Of a DNA stretch of 64,000 nt, positions 32,194-41,323 are shown piece after piece. Source of the DNA: CAYQQO01 sp964420115 (lineage in GTDB: Bacteria > Patescibacteriota > Minisyncoccia > Portnoybacterales > UBA2143); contig CAYQQO010000001.1 of NCBI GenBank assembly GCA_964420115.1, positions 57,362 to 121,361 of the forward strand. The letters run 5' to 3'. Under the pieces are notes generated by a model. It saw only the letters and a program-made list of their open reading frames with translations, was not told the DNA's origin and ran no database searches. A program made the position numbers and the translations under genes. Within the stretch, counting starts at the first letter, position 1, and the number at the start of each line of letters is the position of its first letter.

Positions 32194-33849
32194 ATGGACG
32201 ATATCAACTTATTCGCCGCCACTAATTTTAGAAATCAACGGCAGAAATTTGGCATTAAAGCGGAGGACCGCCGCAAGCATTTATATGTGGTTGGGAAAAC
32301 AGGCATGGGGAAGACAACACTTTTGGAAAATATGGCTATTCAGGATATCCAAAAAGGGAAAGGCATTGGTATTGTTGACCCTCATGGTGAGTTTGCCCAA
32401 AAAATGCTTGATTATGTTCCTTCTTCCAGAATCAACGATGTTATTTATTTTAATCCGGCTGATTTAGATAACCCTATTGCTTTTAATGCCGTTGAAAAAG
32501 TTGATCCGGAATTTCGCCACTTGGTTGCTTCTGGCCTTGTTGGTGTTTTTAAGAAGATTTGGGCTGAAACATGGGGGCCGCGGTTGGAATATGTCTTAAG
32601 AAATGCTATTTTAGCTCTTTTGGAATACCCCGGAGCCACTCTTTTAGGGATAATGAGGATGTTAACCGACAAGGACTACCGGCAAAAAGTGGTTGATAAC
32701 ATTAAAGACCCAGTGGTTAAAAGCTTTTGGCTGGATGAATACGCCAAATACCAGGGGAAGTTTGAGGTAGAAGCCGTTGCGCCAATCCAAAACAAGGTTG
32801 GACAATTCTTGACTAATCCTTTAATTAGGAATATTGTCGGACAGACTAAATCGGCTATTAATATTAGAAAGGCAATGGATGACCAGAAAATTCTAATTAT
32901 GAATCTGTCTAAGGGCTTAATCGGCGAAGATACCTCTGCTTTAATGGGGGCAATGCTTATTACCAGATTACAGTTAGCCGCAATGTCGCGAGTTAATATT
33001 CCAGAAGAGGAAAGAAAAGATTTTTATCTTTATGTTGATGAATTTCAAAACTTTGCCACAGAGGCTTTTGCTAATATTTTATCAGAAGCGAGGAAATACC
33101 GCCTTAATCTGATTTTGGCTCATCAATATATTACTCAAATGAAAGAAGAGGTTAGAGATGCTGTTTTTGGCAATGTTGGGACAACTGTTTGTTTTAGGGT
33201 CGGGGCCCAAGATGCTGAGTTTTTAGAAAAAGAATTTGCTCCGGAATTTAATGTTCAGGATTTAGTAAATTTGAATTTTGCCCATATTTATTTAAAGTTA
33301 ATGATTGGCGGCGTTGCTTCCCGTCCTTTTTCCGCCACAACTCTTCCTCCGATTGGAAAACCGAGCGCCAATTACCGAGAAAAGATTATTAGCATTTCAA
33401 GAGAGCGTTATGCTACCAGACGTCAAGAAGTAGAGCAAAAAATAGCTAAATGGAGCGGAGTAATTGAATCTGAAAGAGCGCCGGAAGGGTCTAACGAAGC
33501 AAAGAGGTTAAAGAGGGATCAAAAAATATTTGGAGCTGAATGTTCTGATTGTGGCAAAAAAATTCAGGTTAAATTTAAGCCGGATAAGGTACGGCCTGTT
33601 TATTGCCCAGACTGCCTTAAAAAAACAAGAGAAGAAAAAAACAAGGAAGAAAAAGCGAATAACAGGGAGAAAAAAATAACAAATGGCCACCCTGATTTGA
33701 TTGATACTGGCGAAGGTATTTCTTTAAAGGATGCCATGAAGCAAGATGCTCAACCCCTTAGGAGCAAAAGAGAGAGAAAAGAAGTTGACATTGAAGGATT
33801 GAGAGAAATGCTTAATGAGTCGCTGAATTCTTCTGGAAAAGGCGAGTAA
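32194..33849 (+). CDS. TraG/TraD/VirD4-like ATPase with C-terminal zinc ribbon
   Basis: 551 residues. The nucleotide-binding core has Walker A GKTGMGKTT near residue 33, VDPHGEF near 65 and the Walker B-like YVDEFQNFAT near 283, then ARKYRLNLILAHQY, the pattern of type IV coupling proteins and related DUF87-class pumps. No N-terminal membrane helices are present, so the preceding protein may supply the anchor. Near residue 449, CSDCGKKIQVKF and YCPDC form a zinc ribbon, followed by a charged tail. Coupling proteins feed DNA or proteins to secretion channels; no relaxase or VirB genes are in the window, so conjugation is not shown. Confidence 0.82.
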   Translation: MDDINLFAATNFRNQRQKFGIKAEDRRKHLYVVGKTGMGKTTLLENMAIQDIQKGKGIGIVDPHGEFAQKMLDYVPSSRINDVIYFNPADLDNPIAFNAVEKVDPEFRHLVASGLVGVFKKIWAETWGPRLEYVLRNAILALLEYPGATLLGIMRMLTDKDYRQKVVDNIKDPVVKSFWLDEYAKYQGKFEVEAVAPIQNKVGQFLTNPLIRNIVGQTKSAINIRKAMDDQKILIMNLSKGLIGEDTSALMGAMLITRLQLAAMSRVNIPEEERKDFYLYVDEFQNFATEAFANILSEARKYRLNLILAHQYITQMKEEVRDAVFGNVGTTVCFRVGAQDAEFLEKEFAPEFNVQDLVNLNFAHIYLKLMIGGVASRPFSATTLPPIGKPSANYREKIISISRERYATRRQEVEQKIAKWSGVIESERAPEGSNEAKRLKRDQKIFGAECSDCGKKIQVKFKPDKVRPVYCPDCLKKTREEKNKEEKANNREKKITNGHPDLIDTGEGISLKDAMKQDAQPLRSKRERKEVDIEGLREMLNESLNSSGKGE

Positions 33850-33907
33850 TCAAACCCGCGCCATTTTTAAAAAATTACGCGCAGGTGAAAAGAAAGGGGG
33901 TGGAAAA

Positions 33908-34159
33908 ATGAGATTGAATCCAAAAGCTTTTGGTCTGGCATTGGGGATTTTGAAGGGATTGGCTTTGGTTGTTATTACTTTCTGGGTGATGGCTTGCGAC
34001 GGCGGCAATACGGTCGCATTATTAGAGCAATTTTACATCGGTTATTCAATCAGTTTATTGGGCGCTCTTATCGGTTTTATTTACAGCTTTATCGTTGGTT
34101 TTATTAGCGGCTATCTTATTGCTTGGTTGTATAATAGGTTTTCCGGCGCAGGAAAATAG
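33908..34159 (+). CDS. Small holin-like membrane protein
   Basis: 83 residues with two or three hydrophobic segments (GLALGILKGLALVVITFWVM near residue 10, then LLGALIGFIYSFIVGFISGYL near 48, residues 48-68) and a short basic tail. Proteins of this shape and sequence style are often labelled bacteriophage holin in public annotation, although no phage genes are nearby. Unlike most genes here it has a strong ribosome-binding site, AAGGGGGTGG, six bases before the ATG. It lies between the ATPase operon and alaS. Function unproven. Confidence 0.6.
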   Translation: MRLNPKAFGLALGILKGLALVVITFWVMACDGGNTVALLEQFYIGYSISLLGALIGFIYSFIVGFISGYLIAWLYNRFSGAGK

Positions 34160-34187
34160 ATAATTTTTTTAAAATTAATATATATTA

Positions 34188-36038
34188 ATGAAGTCAGATC
34201 AACTCCGACAAAAATTTTTAGATTTTTTTAAAAACAGAGGGCATAAAATTATTCCCTCTTCTTCTTTAATTCCCGACGATTCTTCGGTTCTTTTAACGAC
34301 CGCCGGGATGCAGCAATTTGTCCCTTATTTAAGCGGACAGGTAAAACCGCCTTACAAAACGGCCTGCTCTGTCCAGAAATGCTTTAGGATTAATGATATT
34401 GAAGAAGTGGGCGACCAGACCCATCATACCTTCTTTGAAATGCTGGGCAATTGGTCTTTTGGCGGCTATTTCAAAGAAGGAGCCGTTGATTACGCTTTGG
34501 ATTTTTTGGTTAAAGAATGCGGCATGGAGCAGGAAAAACTTTGGATAACTATTTTTAAAGGAGAGGGGGGAATTCCTAAAGACAAAGAGACGGCAGAGCT
34601 TTGGGTTAAAAAGGGCATTCCCAAAGAACGCATTTCTGAATTCGGAGTAAAAGAAAATTTTTGGGGTCCTGTCGGGCCAATGGGGCCGTGCGGGCCCTGT
34701 TCAGAGCTTCATTATGATTTAACAGGCAAAGCTTGTTCTCTGGGAGATAAATGCCGGCCCAATTGTTCCTGCGGGCGCTTTGTTGAAATTTGGAATTTGG
34801 TTTTTATGGAATACAACAAAGATGAAAGGGGCCAATACCAGTCCCTGCCGCAAAAAAACATTGATACAGGCATTGGCTTTGAGCGCCTTTCGGCGATTTT
34901 ACAAAAAAAAGAATCAGCTTATCAGACGGATTTGTTTGAGCCGATAATAAAAGAGATAAAAAAAATAGCCCCATCTAATAATAATTTAAGCAGATTGAGG
35001 ATTATAGCCGATCATATTAGAGCATCATGCTTTTTAATCGCTGATGGCGTTATTCCTTCCAATATTGAACAAGGATATATTTTGCGCCGGCTTTTGCGAA
35101 GAATGATTGGCCAAGGAAAACTTTGGAATTTAGAGAAAAATTTCCTTATTCCTTTGGCTGAAAAAGTAATTGGAGATTACAGCCATATTTACCCTGAGCT
35201 TAAAAGTAAACAGAGCGACATTATTACCGTCGTTGAAAAAGAAGAAGAAAAATTCAGCCAGACAATTGAAAAAGGAATTAAACAGTTTGAAAAAATTACC
35301 ACTAAAGTAAAAGAGCGCTCTGGGGTTTTGCCGCAATCAAGCCCGGGGGCGCCGAGTCGCGAGTTGCTTGCTATCACTGGGCAGGAGGCCTTTGAGCTTT
35401 TTTCCACATACGGACTTCCTTTGGATATGATTAGTGATTTGGCGGAGAAAAAGGGGATAAAAGTTGACGAAAAAGGTTTTGAAAAAGCGAGAAGAGAGCA
35501 TCAGTGGTTATCTCGGGCCGGCGCAGAAAAAAAATTCGGCGGCCATGGGCTGGGAGAAGCGAGAGTTTTTGACAAAGAAGACGAGGAAAAAGTTAAGAAG
35601 CTTCATACTGCCACTCATTTGCTTCATCAGGCCCTTTGCGATGTTTTGGGCCAAGGCGTCCAGCAGATGGGCTCGGACATTAATCCGGAACGGCTTCGCT
35701 TTGACTTTTCTTATTCGGAGAAAATGACAACGGAGCAAATAAAAAAAGTGGAAGATATTGTTAATGAGAAAATAAAAGAAAATTTACCAATGACATACAA
35801 GGAAATGGGCAAAGATGAGGCGATAAAATCAGGGGCCAAAGCATTTTTTAAAGGGAAATATGATAAAAGGGTAAGGGTTTATTCAGCTGGTCCTTCGGCA
35901 GATTCGGGGCGGGCTTATTCTAAAGAAATTTGCGGCGGGCCTCATGTTGAAAATACCGGCCAATTGGGACATTTTAAAATTAAAAAAGAAGAATCGTCCA
36001 GCGCCGGGGTAAGAAGAATAAAGGCGGTTTTGAGATAG
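34188..36038 (+). CDS. alaS: Alanyl-tRNA synthetase, short form
   Basis: 616 residues, compared with about 870 in typical bacteria. The class II catalytic domain is complete (SSSLIPDDSSVLLTTAGMQQF, with GMQQF in motif 2 surroundings; GPVGPMGPCGPCSELHYD), as is the tRNA-recognition domain (ADHIRASCFLIADGV). The editing domain retains its zinc residues in HTATHLLH and CGGPHVENTG. The protein stops right after the editing domain (RRIKAVLR), so the coiled-coil and C-Ala domain are absent. That shortened form is usual in CPR genomes. It charges tRNA-Ala and hydrolyses mischarged tRNA. Expected to be functional, probably monomeric. Confidence 0.95.
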   Translation: MKSDQLRQKFLDFFKNRGHKIIPSSSLIPDDSSVLLTTAGMQQFVPYLSGQVKPPYKTACSVQKCFRINDIEEVGDQTHHTFFEMLGNWSFGGYFKEGAVDYALDFLVKECGMEQEKLWITIFKGEGGIPKDKETAELWVKKGIPKERISEFGVKENFWGPVGPMGPCGPCSELHYDLTGKACSLGDKCRPNCSCGRFVEIWNLVFMEYNKDERGQYQSLPQKNIDTGIGFERLSAILQKKESAYQTDLFEPIIKEIKKIAPSNNNLSRLRIIADHIRASCFLIADGVIPSNIEQGYILRRLLRRMIGQGKLWNLEKNFLIPLAEKVIGDYSHIYPELKSKQSDIITVVEKEEEKFSQTIEKGIKQFEKITTKVKERSGVLPQSSPGAPSRELLAITGQEAFELFSTYGLPLDMISDLAEKKGIKVDEKGFEKARREHQWLSRAGAEKKFGGHGLGEARVFDKEDEEKVKKLHTATHLLHQALCDVLGQGVQQMGSDINPERLRFDFSYSEKMTTEQIKKVEDIVNEKIKENLPMTYKEMGKDEAIKSGAKAFFKGKYDKRVRVYSAGPSADSGRAYSKEICGGPHVENTGQLGHFKIKKEESSSAGVRRIKAVLR

Positions 36039-36085
36039 GGGGTAAGATTTCTCGGTTTGTTTTTCAAAGTATATTTACTTTTCTC

Positions 36086-37309
36086 TTGTATCTATCCATT
36101 TGCTTGATTGATGTACTCTCTTATATTTGCCTGTCATTTTTAATAGTTCTTGACCATTCAAACGGCCGTGGTTGGTATCTTTATGATGCCCAAACCCTAA
36201 ACAAAATCCAAAGATTAACAGATATGCCTGATGGGGTTGGCGATGGGGGACCAAGGTGGGATGCAACAAACCCTAATGTTTTTTATTTCACAAAATACAT
36301 GGTTGTGTATAAATATGATATTTCTCAACCGCTGGGCAGCAGAATGTCAGTGGTGCACGATTTCATAGCTGACTATCCGCTGGGAGAAAAAATTGACTGG
36401 CGGGACGAAGGCGAGTCCTCTGAAGATACAAACCATTGGGCTATAGCCGTTATTTGGGACGGGGCAGAGCAGGCGATATTAACTTATGAAAAATCAACAG
36501 ATACAGTTTTAGACAGTTTGACAGATATTCCTTATGAAGTTGACTGGGTAAGTATGAGTCCGTCAGGCGATTACCTTGTAGTTAGGTGTTCGTATTGCGG
36601 AGGAGAAATACACGCCTATAATAGAAATGATTTTTCTAATCACAGAGTTATTGCGACAGGGTCGGGTCATGCTGATAGAGCAAAAAGCCTTAATGGAGAA
36701 GATCTTGTTATTTATTTTGATAGCTCTGATAATAATTGGATAACAATCGCAGATATGGCTGGCGACAAAACACAGCTTATTAAGTATGACGCGCAAAAGG
36801 GGTGCGCTATCGGCGGACACTTTAGCGGGGATAATTATAACAAGCCGGGTTGGGCGCTTGTTGAAACAATTTGTTCTCCTGACTCTTCTCATACAGGCTG
36901 GCTGGATTCTGCTTTATTTATGGTTGAATTGGTAGAAAACCCAAGAGTGTGGCAAGTTGCTCACCACAGAACGCTTTACGACTCTTGTTGGTCAAATCCA
37001 TTTGCTAATCTAAATAGGTCTGGAACTAAAATATATTTTGGTTCTAATTGGGGGGCAGGAGATGTAACAAATATGGATGTTTATAAAATAGATCTTTCTG
37101 ATGGTTGGTGGGATGATTTAACAGGGGAATTGCCAGTTTGTTATTTTGCTGATTTTGATTGCAACGGGGATGTTAATTCTGCAGATTTTGCCTATCTTCT
37201 TGGCAGATGGTTGCAGTCTTCTGGCTTCCGGAACGAAGATTTTAATAGTGACGGCAAGGTTGATGTTAAGGATATGGGGATATTAGCAAGTAACTGGGGA
37301 ACTAAATAG
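36086..37309 (+). CDS. Beta-propeller-like protein with C-terminal dockerin-type repeats, possibly 5' truncated
   Basis: 407 residues from a TTG. Residues 30-350 show repeated WD/kelch-like strands (GRGWYLYDAQTL, VDWVSMSPSGDYLVV). The end carries two calcium-binding dockerin-like loops, DFDCNGDVNSADFAYLL and DFNSDGKVDVKDMGIL, each followed by a WL/NW helix end. Such tails are frequent in Planctomycetes and cellulosomal proteins. The N-terminus (about 22 residues of hydrophobic but Cys/Ser-rich text before LDHSNGRGW) is a poor signal peptide and begins at an unusual start, so an upstream part may be lost. It lies 48 bases after alaS. Ligand unknown. Confidence 0.65.
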   Translation: MYLSICLIDVLSYICLSFLIVLDHSNGRGWYLYDAQTLNKIQRLTDMPDGVGDGGPRWDATNPNVFYFTKYMVVYKYDISQPLGSRMSVVHDFIADYPLGEKIDWRDEGESSEDTNHWAIAVIWDGAEQAILTYEKSTDTVLDSLTDIPYEVDWVSMSPSGDYLVVRCSYCGGEIHAYNRNDFSNHRVIATGSGHADRAKSLNGEDLVIYFDSSDNNWITIADMAGDKTQLIKYDAQKGCAIGGHFSGDNYNKPGWALVETICSPDSSHTGWLDSALFMVELVENPRVWQVAHHRTLYDSCWSNPFANLNRSGTKIYFGSNWGAGDVTNMDVYKIDLSDGWWDDLTGELPVCYFADFDCNGDVNSADFAYLLGRWLQSSGFRNEDFNSDGKVDVKDMGILASNWGTK

Positions 37310-37365
37310 ATTTTAGAAGATTTGGCCTCCAGTTTGTCAATTAATCTCTTTAATCTGTATTATGA

Positions 37366-37393
37366 TTGACAGAGTGGTAAATTGCGCTATTCT
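37366..37393 (+). promoter_or_regulatory. Promoter-like site before a decayed ORF
   Basis: TTGACA (37366-37371), 16 bases, TATTCT (37388-37393), 36 bases ahead of the ATG at 37430. It may be a relic. Confidence 0.35.
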
Positions 37394-37429
37394 GTTTTTG
37401 GTTCTTGAATATTAAAAAAGGGATTGGAA

Positions 37430-37766
37430 ATGAATAAATTTATTTTCGGGAAGGTTTTCGAGACGGTTAAAAGGGCAGATAATTTAGGGGATTAATTTAA
37501 TAGATATCTTTACAGAGACAGCAGTGGTAAGAAAATGAATTGGGTAATTGGTGAACTGACGGAGGTGCATGAAAAATCACTTCAGGGTCCCAGCCAGGAT
37601 TATGATTACACGTTTCTGTTTTTTTGAGCATACCTTAAGTCAGAATAAATTTGATTACTTGATAAAAGGAATAAAAAAGCGCCTAGATATTCCAGGGTTC
37701 GTTAGAGAAATATTGGTTGAGGATATCAAAAAGGCAGTTCTATCAAACAGAAATAACAAGAGGTGA
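37430..37766 (+). pseudogene. Decayed small ORF of unknown function
   Basis: From ATG 37430 the frame reads MNKFIFGKVFETVKRADNLGD, hits TAA, then continues in the same frame as FNRYLYRDSSGKKMNWVIGE to a TGA near 37628. A frame shifted by one base then carries FDYLIKGIKKRLDIPGFVRE and ends with RNNKR at 37766. Together they look like one protein of about 110 residues broken by a stop and a frameshift. I recognise no family. The alternative is a short real gene from 37569 (65 aa), but its GGAGGT is too close to that ATG to work well. Confidence 0.35.
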
Positions 37767-37781
37767 TTTCGTTTTAACCTT

Positions 37782-37836
37782 GCCGCATTTTGAGATTAGA
37801 GGTAGAATATGCTTAAATATAGGATGCGGCTTTTTT
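37782..37836 (+). terminator. Terminator-like hairpin before the FtsA-like gene
   Basis: GCCGCAT (37782-37788) and ATGCGGC (37824-37830) are perfect arms followed by six T. The loop is 35 bases, so a compact small RNA or attenuator is an alternative reading. Confidence 0.45.
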
Positions 37837-37838
37837 GT

Positions 37839-37867
37839 TTGTCTGTGGACTATTTTTAGTGTATAAT
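37839..37867 (+). promoter_or_regulatory. Promoter of the FtsA/PilM-like gene, leaderless spacing
   Basis: TTGTCT (37839-37844), 17 bases, perfect TATAAT (37862-37867), then 7 bases to the ATG at 37875. Confidence 0.6.
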
Positions 37868-37874
37868 TTGGGCA

Positions 37875-39218
37875 ATGAGGCCGAAGGGGAATTTATTTAA
37901 TAGAATAAGAAGAAGGCCTAAATCCCAAAAAGATTATTTATTGGCTTTGGATATTGGCACAGAGTTTGTTAAGGCGCTTGTTTTAAAGATTGAAAAGGGA
38001 GTTTCTGAAGATTTTAGCAAAGGAGGAAGGGGGCTGGTGGTCGGGGTAGCGAGAATAAGGCAGAGAGTGAACCAAATGCAGGGTGGAGCGGTGGCTGACA
38101 TTGAGGGTGTTGCTTTAACATGCCAAAAAGCTATTGAAAAAGCTGTTGGTCAGGCCAAAGCAAGGCCGACGCAGGTTGTTATTGGTATTGCCGGTGAATT
38201 TATTAAGGGCTCAACTAATAATTTTATTTATCAGAGAAGCGAACCGGAAAAAGAAATCGGTTTGGTTGAAATAAAGAATATTATTCAGAAAATCCAATGG
38301 AAGGCCTTAGATGGTATGCGGGCTAATCTGGCCAAAGAAACAGGTAGGCCAGAAATTGAAATTCGTTTGATTAACGCTTTGGTGACAGATATAAAAATTG
38401 ACGGATATAAGGTGGTTAACCCTCTGGGCTTTCAGGGGAAAGAAGTATTTCTGAATATTTTTAATGTTTATGCGCCGCTTGTTCACTTAAGAGCTATTGA
38501 AAGCATTGCCAACAAGCTGGATTTGGAACTGATTTCTATTATTGCAGAGCCTTATGCTCTTACAAAATCATCCAGCTACAATTCGACAACAGGCGCTATT
38601 TTTGTTGATGTTGGCGGCGGGACAACCGATATTGCCTTGGTCCGCCGCGGCGCTTTAGAGGGTATTAAAAGTTTTGCTTTAGCCGGACGGACATTTACCC
38701 GTCGTCTTTCCCAAAACTTAGATGTTGGGTTAAACGAAGCAGAAGCGGTAAAAATAAGGCACAGCCAAGGAGGGGTGGGCCAGAATGTCAGGCGTAAGCT
38801 GAGGGATATTTTAAAGGGGGATGCTAAAATTTGGCTGGCGGGCATTGAACTGATTTTAGAAGATTTTAATCAAGGTTTTAACGAAGACGAAGAGGCAGAC
38901 AGTAAAGCGTTATTTTTCCCTCCTTTAATTTTACTTTGCGGCGGCGGCAGTATTTTGCCCGAGCTGCGAAGTGTTTTGAAAAAAGAAATTATTCAAGAGA
39001 GCTGGCTCAAGAAATTTCCCTTTAGCCAGCCGCCTAAAGTGCGCTTTATCCAGCCGGGGCAAATTACCAATATAGTGGACCAGACAGGGCTTTTAGTTGG
39101 TCCGGAAGATATTACTCCCTTGGCTTTGGCTAGTTTGTCTTTGGAGATTGTCAGCGAAGAAGATAAAATTATCCCGCCTATTTTGCGGCGGATGGTCAGG
39201 ATGATGAAGCGTCCTTAA
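37875..39218 (+). CDS. FtsA/PilM-like actin-fold ATPase
   Basis: 447 residues with the actin/Hsp70-type nucleotide site: phosphate-1 LALDIGTEFVKALV near residue 22, phosphate-2 FVDVGGGTTDIALV near 242, and adenosine motif LLCGGGSILPEL near 355. Between them lies the FtsA/PilM-type 1C region. The N-terminus is basic. No C-terminal amphipathic helix is obvious except the basic ILRRMVRMMKRP, which could contact the membrane. It may act in division or in a pilus-like assembly. The next gene follows after 10 bases, forming a two-gene unit with the baseplate-J-like membrane protein. Confidence 0.8.
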   Translation: MRPKGNLFNRIRRRPKSQKDYLLALDIGTEFVKALVLKIEKGVSEDFSKGGRGLVVGVARIRQRVNQMQGGAVADIEGVALTCQKAIEKAVGQAKARPTQVVIGIAGEFIKGSTNNFIYQRSEPEKEIGLVEIKNIIQKIQWKALDGMRANLAKETGRPEIEIRLINALVTDIKIDGYKVVNPLGFQGKEVFLNIFNVYAPLVHLRAIESIANKLDLELISIIAEPYALTKSSSYNSTTGAIFVDVGGGTTDIALVRRGALEGIKSFALAGRTFTRRLSQNLDVGLNEAEAVKIRHSQGGVGQNVRRKLRDILKGDAKIWLAGIELILEDFNQGFNEDEEADSKALFFPPLILLCGGGSILPELRSVLKKEIIQESWLKKFPFSQPPKVRFIQPGQITNIVDQTGLLVGPEDITPLALASLSLEIVSEEDKIIPPILRRMVRMMKRP

Positions 39219-39228
39219 TATAAAAAGT

Positions 39229-41211
39229 ATGGTAAAAACAATATATATTGAACCAGAAGAAGAAATCACATCAGTTATAGACAAGTTGATCGCAACTGGT
39301 GCGGTTAAAATTAATTTAATTATTCCCTTAGACGCTCAAATTTGGCAGAGTTCTATTAATTTAAAACTGCTTAAAAGAGAAGTGGGTGGAATGGGCAAGG
39401 AGGTGCGTTTAATAGCCCCTGATGATTTAACGGCTGAAATGGCAGTTAATATTGGCTTTGCTGTCAAAAAAGAAAAAGATTTGCCCGTGGAATTTATCCA
39501 AGAAGAAACAGCAGTCCAGAAATCAAGAGAAGCAGAAGAGGCAGAAGAGCCGATAGAAGAGCCGGAAGAAGAGATTGAGCCGGGAGAAGAGTTGGTTGTT
39601 TCCGAGCCGTCTGAATTGGGCAAGCCCAGCGAAGATAAAAAAGATATTTTTGGCCAGTTGGTAGCCGAACTTGAATCAGAAAACGGCCTGACAAAAAGGG
39701 GAAGAAAAAAATTTTTAAGCTTTATTAAAAAAGCTGACAAAGACACAAAGAGTAAAATGGTGGATATTATGACCCCCGGCGGTTCAGATGATAAAGAAGC
39801 TGATATAAATATTTTTCGGTCTCAGTCAAATGAAAAAAAGCCGGCAAATGAAAAAGGGCCGGCAATAATTAAAGAGGAGCCGGTCGCAAAAAGCCCTCAA
39901 AGTCCTCTAAAAAAAGAAGTTCTTCAGGAAGAGATAATTGTTGGGGATAAACCAACAGCAAAAAGAGAGCCAATGGGTGGTGATATTGGGGGAACCCCTT
40001 CTATTAACAGAAAAAAAACGCAAGAAGAAGAGATTACTGGGCCTCGTTCCTTTAAGTGGCCTAAATTGTTTGCTGGCTTTGTTGTTTTGGCTGTTGTTGT
40101 GGCAGGGGTTGCCGCTTATAAGATTTTACCAACAGCTGAATTAATACTTTATCCAACAAAGGAAAAAATCAGTATGGATTTGTTTGTTTCTGCCGAAAAA
40201 GACAATTCCTTTATTGATAAAAGCAATAACAGTATTCCTCTTGAAGAAATGATTGTTGAGGAAACAGGAAGTCGTGAATTTTCCGCAACTGGCGAAGAAG
40301 ATGTTATTGAAAAAGCGAGAGGTAGCATGATTGTCTTTAATGAATACAGCTCCAGTCCGCAGGTGTTGGTGGCAACGACACGTTTCGAGTCGCCAGACGG
40401 CAAAATTTTTAGAATAGAAGAAACTATTACTATCCCCGGGGCAGAAATACAAGAAGGCAAAATTATACCCAGCTCTCTGACTGTTGAGGTTGTAGCAGAC
40501 CAGCCGGGGGAGGAATATAATATTGAGCCGACTAATTTTACCATTCCTGGTTTTGAGGGAACGCCTAAATTCGCCGGCTTCTACGGCAAGACAAAGGGGT
40601 CTATGGAAGGGGGAGCGGTTGGCACAGTTAAGGTGGTTTCCAGCGAGGATTTAGAAAAAGCCAAAGAAGAATTGGGCGATGAACTGGGAAAGAAAGTCAG
40701 CCAAGTTCTTTATGACCAGATCCCAGATGATTTGAGAGTGGTTGGAGAAGGGATAAGGGAAGATGTTGAATTGTTGTCTTCCAGCGCTGAAGAAGGGGAT
40801 AACACCGAGAGTTTTACTATTGAGATGAAAGGGGTCGCCAGGGCGCTCCTTTACAAAGAAGAAGATATGAAGAGCTTAATTGAGTTGAATTTATCTTCGC
40901 AGGTTTCTGAAGATAAAACATTCCTTTCTGAAACCCAAGATATTAATATTAGCGAATCAACAGTTGATTGGGAAAAGGGCCGTGCCTCATTTGATTTGTT
41001 TGTTGAAGAAGAAATTGCCTGGCAATTAGACGCAGAAAAATTAAAAGATGATCTATTGGGGCAAAATGAAGTAGAAGTCAGGCAATATATTAATAAAGAG
41101 TCAAGGATTGAAAAAGCCAAAGTGACTTTTTGGCCCTTCTGGGTAAAGAAAATTCCCAAACAAAGAGACAAGGTTGAAATAATCATTAAAAGCGTTGAAA
41201 GTATTGACTAA
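39229..41211 (+). CDS. Baseplate J/gp47-like single-pass membrane protein
   Basis: 660 residues. The N-terminal about 90 residues resemble a small alpha/beta domain (MVKTIYIEPEEEITSVIDKL); a long acidic, Glu/Pro-rich region follows. A single membrane helix lies near 285 (FAGFVVLAVVVAGVAAYKIL). The external part has TRFESPDGKIFRIEETITIP and DQPGEEYNIEPTNFTIPGF, the pattern called baseplate J-like in CPR proteins, then a C-terminal alpha/beta region. It may be an envelope-spanning structural protein related to phage tail components. It is coupled to the FtsA/PilM-like ATPase. Function in CPR is not known to me. Confidence 0.72.
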   Translation: MVKTIYIEPEEEITSVIDKLIATGAVKINLIIPLDAQIWQSSINLKLLKREVGGMGKEVRLIAPDDLTAEMAVNIGFAVKKEKDLPVEFIQEETAVQKSREAEEAEEPIEEPEEEIEPGEELVVSEPSELGKPSEDKKDIFGQLVAELESENGLTKRGRKKFLSFIKKADKDTKSKMVDIMTPGGSDDKEADINIFRSQSNEKKPANEKGPAIIKEEPVAKSPQSPLKKEVLQEEIIVGDKPTAKREPMGGDIGGTPSINRKKTQEEEITGPRSFKWPKLFAGFVVLAVVVAGVAAYKILPTAELILYPTKEKISMDLFVSAEKDNSFIDKSNNSIPLEEMIVEETGSREFSATGEEDVIEKARGSMIVFNEYSSSPQVLVATTRFESPDGKIFRIEETITIPGAEIQEGKIIPSSLTVEVVADQPGEEYNIEPTNFTIPGFEGTPKFAGFYGKTKGSMEGGAVGTVKVVSSEDLEKAKEELGDELGKKVSQVLYDQIPDDLRVVGEGIREDVELLSSSAEEGDNTESFTIEMKGVARALLYKEEDMKSLIELNLSSQVSEDKTFLSETQDINISESTVDWEKGRASFDLFVEEEIAWQLDAEKLKDDLLGQNEVEVRQYINKESRIEKAKVTFWPFWVKKIPKQRDKVEIIIKSVESID

Positions 41212-41323
41212 CCCATATTTTTTATTTAAGATATGAATATCTCTGTATTTAACCTTCTTACTTAATTAAATTAAGAGGTTTTTCAGGGATTAAAAATATA
41301 TTTTGTTAACTATAAAATAAAAA

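Noticed and set aside
33908..34159. Prophage indicated by the holin-like gene and baseplate-J-like protein
   Set aside because: No terminase, capsid, portal or integrase gene is present, and both families are common in CPR chromosomes outside prophages.
34188..36038. AlaS as a truncated pseudogene
   Set aside because: Catalytic and editing motifs are complete and the end falls at a domain border; the short form is normal for CPR.
39336..39746. Ser-rich 136-aa minus-strand ORF
   Set aside because: It is opposite the Glu/Pro-rich linker of the baseplate-J-like gene and is explained by its codons.
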